64,000 nt of DNA from Siderastrea radians (lineage: Eukaryota > Cnidaria > Anthozoa > Scleractinia > Rhizangiidae): assembly GCA_964017195.1 (NCBI GenBank), contig OZ024895.1:27432875-27496874 (forward strand). Direction: 5' to 3'. Shown piece by piece: positions 55,801 through 62,639 of this stretch. The notes beneath the pieces were generated by a model. It did no database searches, was not told the DNA's origin, and was given only the letters and a program-made list of their open reading frames with translations. The translations under genes and the position numbers were made by a program. The first letter of the stretch is position 1. Each line of letters opens with the position of its first letter.

Positions 55801-58621
55801 TAGCGTCTTCAAACTTAATTGTGAATTTTTTAACAAAAGAATTAGGATACCTGAGGTCTAATATTAGCCTCTTCTTGCCGTTAGACTGAATGGAAACAGA
55901 CAAAGGGTTAATTACTGAAGGTGGAGACGAGCATTCCACAACAGAACCAACAGCTAAAAGATCAGTAATTGCTTGTGAACAAAATCCGCATGCTGCAAGG
56001 AAGACTTATTATTACCGAAGGTGGCAGGAGCAGGTGTAAAATAAAAAGGAATTTTGTAGCCTTCCAAAATGGTTTGGCGAATAAACCAAGAAGCGCCTAT
56101 ATACTCCCAGAAACTAATATTACGCCTTAATCTACCTTTAACGGCAATGTTCTGCACGTCCTCTTGATAATCCGGACAAATTTCCGGAGAATCATGAAAA
56201 TTAGGATCGCTAGTCGATTGGTAGAAAAAGTCAACTGGGTCACAATCGCCCAGAGAATTCACTGGAGATACAGGTAAAGGATACTCATCTTGTCCCAATC
56301 GTTTTAAGGCAGCATCGTATTTGTCCCTGGACCCATCATCCGTTTGTTGGTTTGGTGCTCGGTGGGTTTCGAGTGAGGTTGTTGCGACTGGGACAAACTG
56401 AGGAATTTGCCCAATGTCCGCGTTGGCCGCAGCTGAAACATTTGTCAGCGGGAACTGGTTGTCTTGCACGAAAGGACTGATGGCGAAAGGGCTGTTGAAG
56501 ATTGAAAGAATGCTGAGCAGGAGCAGCCGAGAAAGAAGTTTGGGTTTCCGTTGCTGACTCACGCTGCGGAGCTCTGGGACGGGCAGGTTGAAATTTTCTT
56601 TTCTTTTCACGAATCTTCGACAGCGCCCTCTTCTCGGCTGAACGGAGCTTTTTCTCGTCTTCTGAATCGTCGGCGAGTTCGTCGGACTCATACTCTTCAA
56701 CAGCAGTCCAACCTGCGGGGCTCTTGTCGGCGAAACGCACAAGTTTGTTGCGCTTATCGATGAGCTTCTTTGCTTCTTCGAGATCGGAAGTTGCAGAAGA
56801 GACTTTCCCTGCGCGAAGGTTCTTAGAGGCCGTCTCGATTTGGTCGAGGACGTTGAGATTAAACTCGAACTGTACTCTGTTACCTTTATAATTAAAGGTA
56901 TTCGAAGCTTTCGTCTCAGTTTTCAGCTTCTTTAGCTGGCTCTGTGTAAGGTTGTCTTTCTCTTCAAGTTCGCGCTTGAAAGAAGTGAACTTCTGATCAA
57001 GCTTAGAGTCTAACAGTTGTGAAAATAACCGAAGGGTTTCGGCATTAGACAAGGAATCCTCATGTTCAGGAGGCGTAGTACTTTGGGAATCACGAGGAAT
57101 ATCGTGCTGTTCGGAATCGGACATCACTAAAAGCAAGTATAAAGAGATGCCTTCGAATGGTTTCTGCATAACTTACAATCTCTTAAATAACCAAACGAAT
57201 CCCACAGGATTAATAAACAACTAAATCATTAACACAATCTTATGAATACATTCCTACATACTTCAGTTACATACCAAAACATTACAAAATACATTTCAAA
57301 TGTTCGGGCGAGAAAGGGCGTAAAAGTCCCGGATGTGTCGCGGCATTCTGGGCGATGCACAATTTTTATCAGAGAAGACGAGTCTGAAATGATGAAGGTG
57401 TTGGTTTTTCTTTCAGAAGATCTCCCAGGGCCCTTCCCTGGCAAAGAGTTCAAGCGAGTATGACTATGAAGTTGTTGGTACCGTTACTGATCGCTCGGTT
57501 CTGAGTGACAAGATGGCTGTCATGTGTACCAAGATGACTATTTATAGCATCAAGGAAAAAAATTTAGATGTGGAGAAACAAAAACGTCCACGTAAGTTAA
57601 GATGCAGTTAGTTAGCTGATGTAATCATTCATTTGGCAGGGGTGGATTGGCCGCATTTCGGCATAAGAATAACTGAACGGAATTGTCTTGACAAATATCT
57701 TATTAAGATTTATTTGAAGTGAAACATCTGATAACACTGGCACAAGATGTTCATGCTATGATCTGCTATATTTGGTACTCTGGGGGCTCTTGATTCTTCT
57801 GATAAAAGGGACTTGCTGTAAACATTATGAGTACTCTTATTCTGAAATAAGGCTAATCGATGAAACGCACCTTAAATAGACGGCTGAAATTGGCAGATCA
57901 ACCACGTCAAAAAGCACCAATTAAACAACTTGCAATAAAAGCCATTCTTTACCTGTCTCTCTATCCATTTATTCATTTTGATATGCTTTTTATAATTTAT
58001 ACTGCTAGACATACTTTTAATCGCAACAATTTTAGCTTCCATCGTTCGGAATTCTTCTACTATTTTACTATTTTCAGTCGATTGTGTTAGATATTTTATA
58101 TGCTTTAATTCTATAATTATAATGAATTGTAACCGCAGTTCCACATCAGCCTCTGGCTGCCTTTTTCTAACCTGCATAACAAATAAAGCACGTCTATGTC
58201 TATGTCTATGTCTATGTCTATGTGTCTATGTCTATGTGTCTATGTCTATGTCTATGTCTATGTCAACACCGCTTCATGGTCTATGTCAAGACCGTTTCTA
58301 ACGAAACAGAACATATGTTACTCATAATTACATAAGGAGAGAAATGTCTAACCCAGTTTGTGCATGGTGCAATAAAAATTAAAATAATAGCTACGCAGTA
58401 ATTTTTTAGGCATTTCCTTGAGTTTAGTGTAATTGGCTGTTCACGAAACCCATGCAAAGTAGGGTAAACTGCTCACGTCAAACGTAAATTTGCTGACTGT
58501 GTGTTCTGTTTCATTTTGGCAGGTGTGAAACGACACAGATGTATTCTGGTCTTTGGGCTGCGGAAAAGTATGCGTGAAAGTCTGCCCGAAATCAGACAGC
58601 TTTCTGAATGGACCTGTTTAA
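46638..58621 (+). CDS. BRICHOS-domain protein gene (partial; two apparent frameshifts)
   Basis: There are four exons on the plus strand: 46638-46813, 50742-50843, 57417-57591 and 58523 to about 58621. Joined, they encode a BRICHOS domain: KYTVKVDNGGKQYDETIEID, a strand region with HIPNTGPLSAGEIDAVHDFN, LAMHRMSSLKACFLSES, LPRPEELVKLF, then EYDYEVVGTVTDRSVL and MAVMCTKMTIYSI. The two conserved cysteines (KACFL, VMCTK) are present. BRICHOS domains occur in type II membrane or secreted proproteins and assist folding of a C-terminal peptide. The 5' exons, including a membrane or signal segment, were not found. Frame breaks in exons 1 and 4 could be real or assembly errors. Confidence 0.7.
47240..47395. 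repeat. (ACTC)n then (AC)n microsatellite
   Basis: About 24 TCAC/ACTC units run from about 47258 to 47356, followed by AC and ACGC repeats. The block ends exactly where LINE coding begins (CACTGTCCAATTACTC). Thr/His runs in the overlapping ORFs come from it. Confidence 0.95.
47396..50275 (+). pseudogene. LINE ORF2 (RT) with internal duplication and stops
   Basis: The RT motifs in order are KSPANYRGITLTSCLGKLFT, FGFRPNSRTTDSL, GFIDYEKAFDSVW, GIRKGDGLSPVLFSLFMNDL and the catalytic MYADDLLIISP. Codons 48329-48490 are repeated at 48491-48652, an in-frame 162-bp tandem duplication. A frame change lies between the 47067-48065 and 48016-49836 frames. TGA at 49834 is followed by continued coding (HKEVKKSYEFENYLK). 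A further shift occurs near 49970 and a stop at 50136, before KNTSKIVGKYIHLMFKKR. These lesions make it non-functional. Confidence 0.85.
47396..50430 (+). mobile_element. Non-LTR retrotransposon, 5' truncated, inside a microsatellite
   Basis: The coding region opens CPITLKLASRN, the very end of an AP endonuclease domain, so most of EN is missing. It continues through a linker (HKPWYDNTCRQLKKKLQKL), RT (48016-49836) and a C-terminal Cys/His motif (CLVCKQNCVEDEKHFLMYC). A 3' region ends near 50430 in a (ATTACT)n tail. ACTC-type repeats flank both sides. It lies in the first visible intron of the BRICHOS gene, in the same orientation. The clade is not certain (jockey/I-like features). Confidence 0.85.
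50428..50552. repeat. (ATTACT)n hexanucleotide tail
   Basis: About 20 perfect ATTACT units directly follow the LINE 3' UTR (GGCGTAATAAAG). They are the tail of the element. Confidence 0.95.
50553..50690. repeat. ACTC/CTCG/ACGC microsatellite block
   Basis: Mixed ACTC, GCTC, ACAC and CACG repeats. They resemble the block at 47240-47395 on the other side of the LINE. Confidence 0.9.
50742..50843 (+). CDS. BRICHOS gene, second visible exon
   Basis: The 102-nt exon starts after TACTGTTGTAG and stops before GTCAGTG. It encodes NLAMHRMSSLKACFLSESTE followed by DLPRPEELVKLFDK. It carries the first conserved Cys of the domain, in phase 0 on both sides. Confidence 0.75.
50860..52570. other. Intron sequence without recognised features
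   Basis: It follows BRICHOS exon 50742-50843 and precedes the tyrosine-recombinase retroelement. I see no gene or clear repeat. Confidence 0.4.
52576..52672 (-). repeat. Split direct repeat B2
   Basis: It contains CTAGGGGCGAGCATCTCGTT and is almost identical to 52929-53028 apart from one-base changes such as CTATAAAC against CAATAAAC. Confidence 0.8.
52762..52928 (-). repeat. Split direct repeat A2
   Basis: It starts AAAAGCAAGTATAAAGAGAT and is repeated at 57127-57298. It directly adjoins B1. Confidence 0.85.
52929..53028 (-). repeat. Split direct repeat B1
   Basis: Direct copy of B2. It lies between the recombinase ORF and A2. Confidence 0.8.
53074..54120 (-). CDS. Tyrosine recombinase (DIRS/Ngaro-like)
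   Basis: The 348-residue ORF has an N-terminal SAM-like core-binding part (STTERYSRAFQKFREWA, then SDDISVALYLEFLLQSNCSI). The catalytic part shows the first Arg in FLRFNELAALRCCD, HSLRAGGASAAANAG (H-x-x-R), HGRW and the final Tyr in SAKDGYVKDKL. This is the R-H-R-H/W-Y set of tyrosine recombinases. It would integrate circular element DNA. The start codon shown lies in a stretch (MCLFSSFVFCLQGGNAFADK) that may be translated from upstream or be the end of an intron, since a CTTGTAAACAAAA/CAG-like boundary precedes GGNAFADK. Confidence 0.85.
   Translation of the reverse strand: MCLFSSFVFCLQGGNAFADKVGRLLDPELRRLASCLPARAVEAKASSTTERYSRAFQKFREWASCHREITPLPSDDISVALYLEFLLQSNCSISALESACYGISWAHNLYGFPTPCNSSLVKNILEAGKRKLAKPVSKKEPVTPVMIYELCIKFAGPSASLSDLRLAAICVTAYAAFLRFNELAALRCCDVKFCDNTFVEITIVKSKTDQYRDGSRVLLAKTGSISCPFDLLELRYVCSAGLQLSSTLPFFRALYYQKSNCSYKLRSEGMSYTRTREIVLHAFAELGYPKSMFGLHSLRAGGASAAANAGISDRLFKRHGRWKSDSAKDGYVKDKLDSLLSVSRSLGC
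54239..55939 (-). CDS. Pol: reverse transcriptase and RNase H (DIRS/Ngaro-like)
   Basis: 566 residues. RT motifs: KKRLILDLRYPN, FYSFDIKSGYHHIDI, FTVLPFGLSTGPYIFTKV and the catalytic VYLDDDLG. RNase H: RIAYSDASSLGCAAYL, TWRELHCVYFAL, VKWFTDNQAV and ADYLSK. The C-terminal region has SVDCFASSKNCKVPRFYSRF and VPPVTLVTRVI, found after RNase H in this element class. The true start is upstream: AITDLLAVGSVVE belongs to the same protein but is reached only through a one-base shift near 55978 (TTTTGTTCACAAG). Confidence 0.9.
   Translation of the reverse strand: MECSSPPSVINPLSVSIQSNGKKRLILDLRYPNSFVKKFTIKFEDAKTMLNSFIDHSQNWFYSFDIKSGYHHIDIFPPDQDFLGFSWSFSGVTRYFKFTVLPFGLSTGPYIFTKVMRPLVKYWRSQVYRIVVYLDDDLGVCPTFACCRLEALAVKSDLSRAGFVPNMLKSVWSPVQCLRWLGYFWDLKKKSLSIPSDKIDRLFTSIDDALSHTTMPARQLASVTGSIISNMLVIGNLCKLMTKNLHRALDCRAGWESSVILDLPSRKELIFWRENLLRLNSRPLSEDVRPVTRIAYSDASSLGCAAYLSMDDFPVAHKNWDPLEMSQSSTWRELHCVYFALQSFALRLSNSSVKWFTDNQAVPIIVDSGSMKEELHKLSVDIFYVTRDYNIDLDVEWIPRSLNDKADYLSKIVDCDDWKVKDCYFYALTSYWGQCSVDCFASSKNCKVPRFYSRFYNPYCLGVDSFAFSWAGEFCWLVPPVTLVTRVIRHVCLCKCKGILVIPYWPSAPFWPLLVDSQGSFNLFVIDYLFVENGKDVFLHGSNKNAIFGSENFSTPVLFLLLDGAL
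55954..56400 (-). CDS. N-terminal part of Pol, upstream of a frameshift
   Basis: The frame overlapping the end of gag encodes HRAPNQQTDDGSRDKYDAAL, then IGASWFIRQTILEGYKIPFY and SLQHADFV before breaking. One extra T near 55978 would join HADF to SQAITDLLAVGS of the RT ORF. The overlap with gag suggests that Pol is made by frameshifting or reinitiation. The codons before about 56400 in this frame overlap gag and may not be used. Confidence 0.6.
   Translation of the reverse strand, partial: QFVPVATTSLETHRAPNQQTDDGSRDKYDAALKRLGQDEYPLPVSPVNSLGDCDPVDFFYQSTSDPNFHDSPEICPDYQEDVQNIAVKGRLRRNISFWEYIGASWFIRQTILEGYKIPFYFTPAPATFGNNKSSLQHADFVHKQLLIF
56336..57124 (-). CDS. Gag-like protein with zinc knuckle
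   Basis: The start ATG at 57124 (MSDSEQHDIPRD) follows the A1 repeat directly. An in-frame ATG lies further up, inside the repeat. The protein has a charged coiled-coil-like stretch (FTSFKRELEEKDNLTQSQLK), a basic region and a C-terminal zinc knuckle, CFSCGQRGHWANSSVC, with C-x2-C-x4-H-x6-C spacing, one residue longer than usual before the last Cys. It is typical of ORF1 of DIRS/Ngaro elements. Confidence 0.75.
   Translation of the reverse strand: MSDSEQHDIPRDSQSTTPPEHEDSLSNAETLRLFSQLLDSKLDQKFTSFKRELEEKDNLTQSQLKKLKTETKASNTFNYKGNRVQFEFNLNVLDQIETASKNLRAGKVSSATSDLEEAKKLIDKRNKLVRFADKSPAGWTAVEEYESDELADDSEDEKKLRSAEKRALSKIREKKRKFQPARPRAPQRESATETQTSFSAAPAQHSFNLQQPFRHQSFRARQPVPADKCFSCGQRGHWANSSVCPSRNNLTRNPPSTKPTNG
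57127..57298 (-). repeat. Split direct repeat A1 (5' end of the element)
   Basis: Copy of A2, immediately upstream of the gag start codon. It probably holds the element's promoter. Confidence 0.85.
57417..57591 (+). CDS. BRICHOS gene, third visible exon
   Basis: The acceptor TTTCTTTCAG and donor CAC|GTAAG (exon end 57591) bound a 175-nt exon. It encodes KISQGPSLAKSSSEYDYEVV, then VTDRSVLSDKMAVMCTKMTI. The VMC Cys is the second conserved BRICHOS cysteine. Confidence 0.75.
58190..58263. repeat. (TCTATG)n tandem repeat
   Basis: About 12 TCTATG units, two with a GTG variant, directly follow AACAAATAAAGCACG. The AATAAA-like stretch just before a tandem tail suggests the 3' end of a retroposon, perhaps from about 57860. 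No coding part was recognised. Confidence 0.75.
58523..58621 (+). CDS. BRICHOS gene, candidate last exon, with a possible frame break
   Basis: The acceptor TTTTGGCAG is followed in phase by RVKRHRCILVFG. Staying in that frame gives an unconvincing tail to 58809. A one-base shift at GTCTTTGGG (about 58549-58557) gives CGKVCVKVCPKSDSFLNGPV and a stop at 58619-58621. A short Cys-rich peptide after a basic KR site is the expected end of BRICHOS proproteins, so I prefer the shifted reading. Confidence 0.45.
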
Positions 58622-58809
58622 GGCTTATGTTGTCAGGAACGACGGCATGTGGTCAGAAGCACGAGCCAGTACTAAAGCAATGCAACAGGGAAAGACATAA
58701 CATTAATTTAGCCGGAAAGCAACAAATAGAAAATAGTATTTCCATGGAAATCCAATGCTATTCTGCAACTCATATAAACCAAAAACTACGTTTGGAAACT
58801 GTTAACTAA

Positions 58810-59750
58810 AAAATACATAAGTGCAGAAAAAAGAGTGGAACAGAGGTGAAAATTAGGACACTGACAAATACCAAAAAATCACTTTAGGTCGTTAACATTA
58901 TTCAGACCCACCTATTTAAAAAAAAAATTGATTGCTTTCATTGTTATCCGAAATGAAAATGGTCGCAAAATGTCCCTTCAGTGGAAATATTTGTTATCAG
59001 ATTCCCATACATATAAACACGAACAATCATCGTTGGTATCCCTTGGAGTATCGGGTACGGATGTGCTACCCGCTTGTATCCCTTACCCTATTTTAACAGG
59101 AAAAATAAAACAAAACAAAACAACAACAACAACATATGATTGTTCTTAACGTTCTTGAACCCTGAGTTTTCACTCTTTCAGACCAAAGTGGCCAAAAATC
59201 TATACCCTAGCCTATTTTAAAACAGTAGATGAAACATTAACTATCATAGAACAAAATGGTGAAACTCTGTACCCTATTGTAAAATTAAAAACCGTTCAAA
59301 ACACAAATTCTAGAAGGTGGCTCTTGTCTACATAACTTATGTGAGGAAGTACCCGCGGGGGTTGTTTGTCCACACGTCAAAAGTTATGCTTGAAATTCCA
59401 AGACAAATCTTTAACAGCATGAAATGAACGCGTTATACAATCTCAGCACTTTGGTGAAAACCTTCTGCATGGTTATTACTTCTGGGAAACCACCCCCCCC
59501 CCCCCATTTTTCTTTGAAAACTAACTTTCCGTATCTCATTTGAGCCACCGCTACTACCTCGCCTAGCTCCACCTCTCTTATCTACACTCACCATCCTACG
59601 GGCTTGCCCTTACCCCCTCGACAGAACGTTCGGTCAAGGTACCACTGTCCCCCTCCCCAGCAGGCAATGACACGAAGTGCAGCATTAGTTGATCAACATA
59701 CAATATTGAACTTGTGCTGACCAACAAATGTTGCTCGAAGTTGACATATG
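58810..59750. other. Gene-free stretch
   Basis: It contains AAC repeats near 59110-59135 and a C run at 59492-59505. No gene is recognised between the BRICHOS and PAN genes. Confidence 0.5.
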
Positions 59751-59822
59751 TATCATCGGCATTCGGCACAAATCGAGCACAAAACGTGTGATTGGCCCTT
59801 AGACGTGAAAAATGAGAAAAGT

Positions 59823-60067
59823 TTAATCGTTATTTTTAAGGAACACATGAGGGGGATATCCAGCATCACCCGTGCTTGTATATGCAGTCTTTTTTGATGG
59901 ATCTGTACATTCATAACAGTTACGGGTTTTCTCCCACCACTCCACTCCAAGGCATCTCTCTTTACACTTCTCTTTACATGCTTCAGCTGTGATTTTTTCA
60001 TTTCCAAACGAAAGTCGCCCGTAAACTGTGCACCACTGGGGTGTGAAATGAAGCCATGTCACAGCAG
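59823..60067 (-). CDS. PAN gene exon 3: PAN domain 2 and stop
   Basis: The acceptor CCTTTTAG is followed by AAVTWLHFTPQWCTVYGRLS, then CKEKCKERCLGVEWWEKTRN and the stop TAA at 59825-59823. It has a good PAN cysteine spacing. Confidence 0.8.
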
Positions 60068-62592
60068 CTAAAAGGATGCAAGAAAATTAGATTACTTGAA
60101 AATAGAAACGGCGTGCGTGCTTTGCATGACCCTGATGTGAACACGAGGGGAAGTTTGGTAGAATTTGAACGTTTGCATCAACTAGCTTTTCTTTGAAGGG
60201 CGCATACAAATAGACAACGTGCAAACGGCCCGGCCTGAGCCGAACTCCTTTGCCTGATTCGCTGATTCCCTTTCATATTTAGCGCTGGCAGTGCTTTATA
60301 ACTGAAAGCCCTGGATATTTCCCCGCGTTCTGGGTAAAAAGGAGGGAATGTCGGGAATAACAATAGCAGTGGCACCTGTCGACAACAGTTGCAAAAGAAG
60401 TGTAACAAGATATTAGGTAGCACGGTCTGAAGTGCTTACCTGTCGGGGGGACTGTGGGGATTGTGTGTTTAATCTCTTGTGACGAGTGGGATGTCTCAAC
60501 CTGAAAGTAAAATTGAGTAGGCATGGTTCGAAGTTTAACATACTGAGTTCAAATGTGATATTAATATTACTTGGAAACCGAGAATGCACAATATTACCCA
60601 TGTTCTTCTTAATAAACTCATTGAAGCAATTCTCCTTACCTTCAATCAAAACATTTTTCTGTACGAAATCTTTTTTGCACTTTTCTTTAGTTATTTCTTT
60701 GAGTACGTTTCAAAGAAAAGAAAGAAAAATCGCATCTCTAAACGCCGGAAACAAATATGAACAAAGGTACGAAAATTTGATTCAACTAATTTTAATGAAT
60801 GTGCAATTGCTAAGTTACATTTGAAATTCATACCCGACAAAGTGAAAAGAGTATTTGATTTTCTCCCAGTAGTTTTGACAGGTGTGTATCGAAGTTGAAT
60901 TCAAGCTGAAGTTAGCACAAAAAAGGGGTCACCCCGTGGTAATCTGGTCACGTGATCATTCGAATTTCCAAATAGTACTTCCAGACAAATACAAATAGAT
61001 AGACCAAGGTTGTTTACAATTCACCAGGATGGAGAGGTAAATGGAACTCGCTGAAAATTTTCCGAAATCACCAGAAACCTCTAGAAAGGAACTCTCATTT
61101 ATCCGCTGGGAACTTTCCGAATGGGAGCCCCCATCTTTTACACCAGTTCCAGGCCTATCACGGCCACGTCATTCCCATCAACCAAAATAAAGGGCTTGTC
61201 CGAGCGTCAGTTTCAAAAGGAACGCGCTTTTAATTCCCCATTAGTAATTTCCTAACAAAATTTTTCGAAATATTTTAGTAAATGGTAAACAAAACTATTT
61301 TCGTATTTTCTTGAAGATTAAATCCATTAACTCATTTCATTTTCTCAATGCACTGTCAAAAAGAGTAAATGATGAAAGAAGATCAACAACATGATCCACG
61401 GTTGGCCATGAAAGACATGAAAGGGGAACGCATGTTAAATAACGTGTCTTAAGTTCTAATTTTTCTTGCCTGCTAGTTTTAGAATAAGAATTAGCTATTG
61501 ATTTGACTGAAATTATGGTACGGCAAACGTAGAAATGAAAAACGAGACAGTTAATTACCGCTTGGAAATTAAAAGAAATCGTTGCAAGGTTGAACAAATA
61601 CGCCAGACAGTTTGGCTTTTCATTTCCTGTGTATGTAAATAGCTTGTTTAATTGTGAGCTCGAAATTATCGCATCTCCGTCGCGCACGAATGTAAAATAA
61701 TCCGGCTTGAATTATTGATTGTCTCAGTAGGACGATACCTTGGACGTTACCGGGCCGAAGTCTTCGAAATTGCTTTCTAAAAATATGAGTTTGAGACTGG
61801 TTTGAGCTTAAAGCTTAAAACCTTTAGTACAGTGACATAAAACCAAATTGAAGCTATTTAACTAGGCCATTCTAATAAAAAGTTCCTCTTCCCATCAGCC
61901 GAATAAAAAAAAGTACTAAAAAATAGGTTTATTGCCCGTTTCCTCTTCTCGGGTGTTACTAAATTTCAACTTGTTTTGTATACATCTTAAAGTGACTCTG
62001 AGATTTAAGTCGCCCCAGAAAGGAAGTGATAGCGGCTTCTTGCGAAATTTCACTCTTGTTGGATATAAATAACTGAAAGCTCGCATATTGGAATTATTCA
62101 TATGTTTTGCGTCGACATTTTTTTCTTTTTTTGTTTTTGTTTGTTTCTATCATTTTTTTGCCAGTCCGACCTACACATTTTCACGGGACAGGGAGGGTAA
62201 AGGGGAAACGACACATTGTAAAATACGCTATTAAGTGGCACTCTCAAACCTAACAATGAATGAGAAACTCTTACCTTTTCAATTAAGTAACATCCTTTCA
62301 AGGTTACCATGGCTGCTCCATTTGTACTACTGTCCACTCGTTCTTTCGAAAGATCGCACTTCTTTTCTGTTGTCCTGTAGCTTGCTGTGTTACAGTTGAA
62401 CTCGATGGCGCAAGCTCGCGCACATGAAATAACATCGTCTGTATATGTGGTTGTAATAAAAATACCGTTCATCGCACGGTCCTCGTGAAGCGAGAAGTAA
62501 AAACTCAAATCTTCACCATAAGTGATGGAAACTAGCAAAATAAAGATAAATAAAGCGGCCTTGTTTGCCCTCACTGGTTTTGGAAAATGCAT
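59823..62592 (-). CDS. Secreted protein with two PAN/apple-like domains
   Basis: There are three exons on the minus strand: 62592-62275, 60500-60440 and 60067-59823, summing to 624 nt (207 residues plus stop) with matching phases (0, then 1). The start MHFPKPVRANKAALFIFILL gives a signal peptide ending near SITYG. An upstream in-frame ATG (62622) would add ten residues. Domain 1 has SCARACAIEFNCNTASYR and KKCDLS. A 21-residue Ser/Thr/Pro linker follows. Domain 2 has ACKEKCKERCLGVEWW and RNCYECTDP. PAN/apple modules bind proteins or sugars outside the cell. The protein ends FLKNND with no membrane anchor, so secretion is likely. Confidence 0.75.
60440..60500 (-). CDS. PAN gene exon 2: linker
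   Basis: A 61-nt exon between TTTCAG and GTAAGC. It encodes VETSHSSQEIKHTIPTVPPT, a Ser/Thr/Pro-rich spacer. The upstream acceptor is phase 0 and the downstream donor phase 1. Confidence 0.7.
60510..62270. other. PAN gene intron 1
   Basis: Nothing recognised. Small ORFs on both strands have no domain. Confidence 0.5.
62275..62592 (-). CDS. PAN gene exon 1: signal peptide and PAN domain 1
   Basis: It encodes the signal peptide and a PAN/apple-like domain with paired cysteines (CARAC, FNC, KKC, KGC). The donor is GAAAAG|GTAAGAG, phase 0. Confidence 0.8.
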
Positions 62593-62639
62593 TTGCTGAG
62601 TACAGTGTAGTGTTTGGGACACAGGGGTCTCATCTTTGT

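Larger units (their letters stand above)
52576..57298 (-). mobile_element. DIRS/Ngaro-like tyrosine-recombinase retrotransposon
   Basis: In the minus-strand sense the layout is A1 (57298-57127), gag, pol, recombinase, B1 (53028-52929), A2 (52928-52762) and B2 (52672-52576). A1 and A2 are near identical, as are B1 and B2. This is the split direct repeat arrangement of Ngaro/PAT-type elements, which integrate by a tyrosine recombinase. All three ORFs are long and nearly intact, with one apparent frameshift, so the insertion looks recent. It occupies the second visible intron of the BRICHOS gene, antisense to it. Confidence 0.9.
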
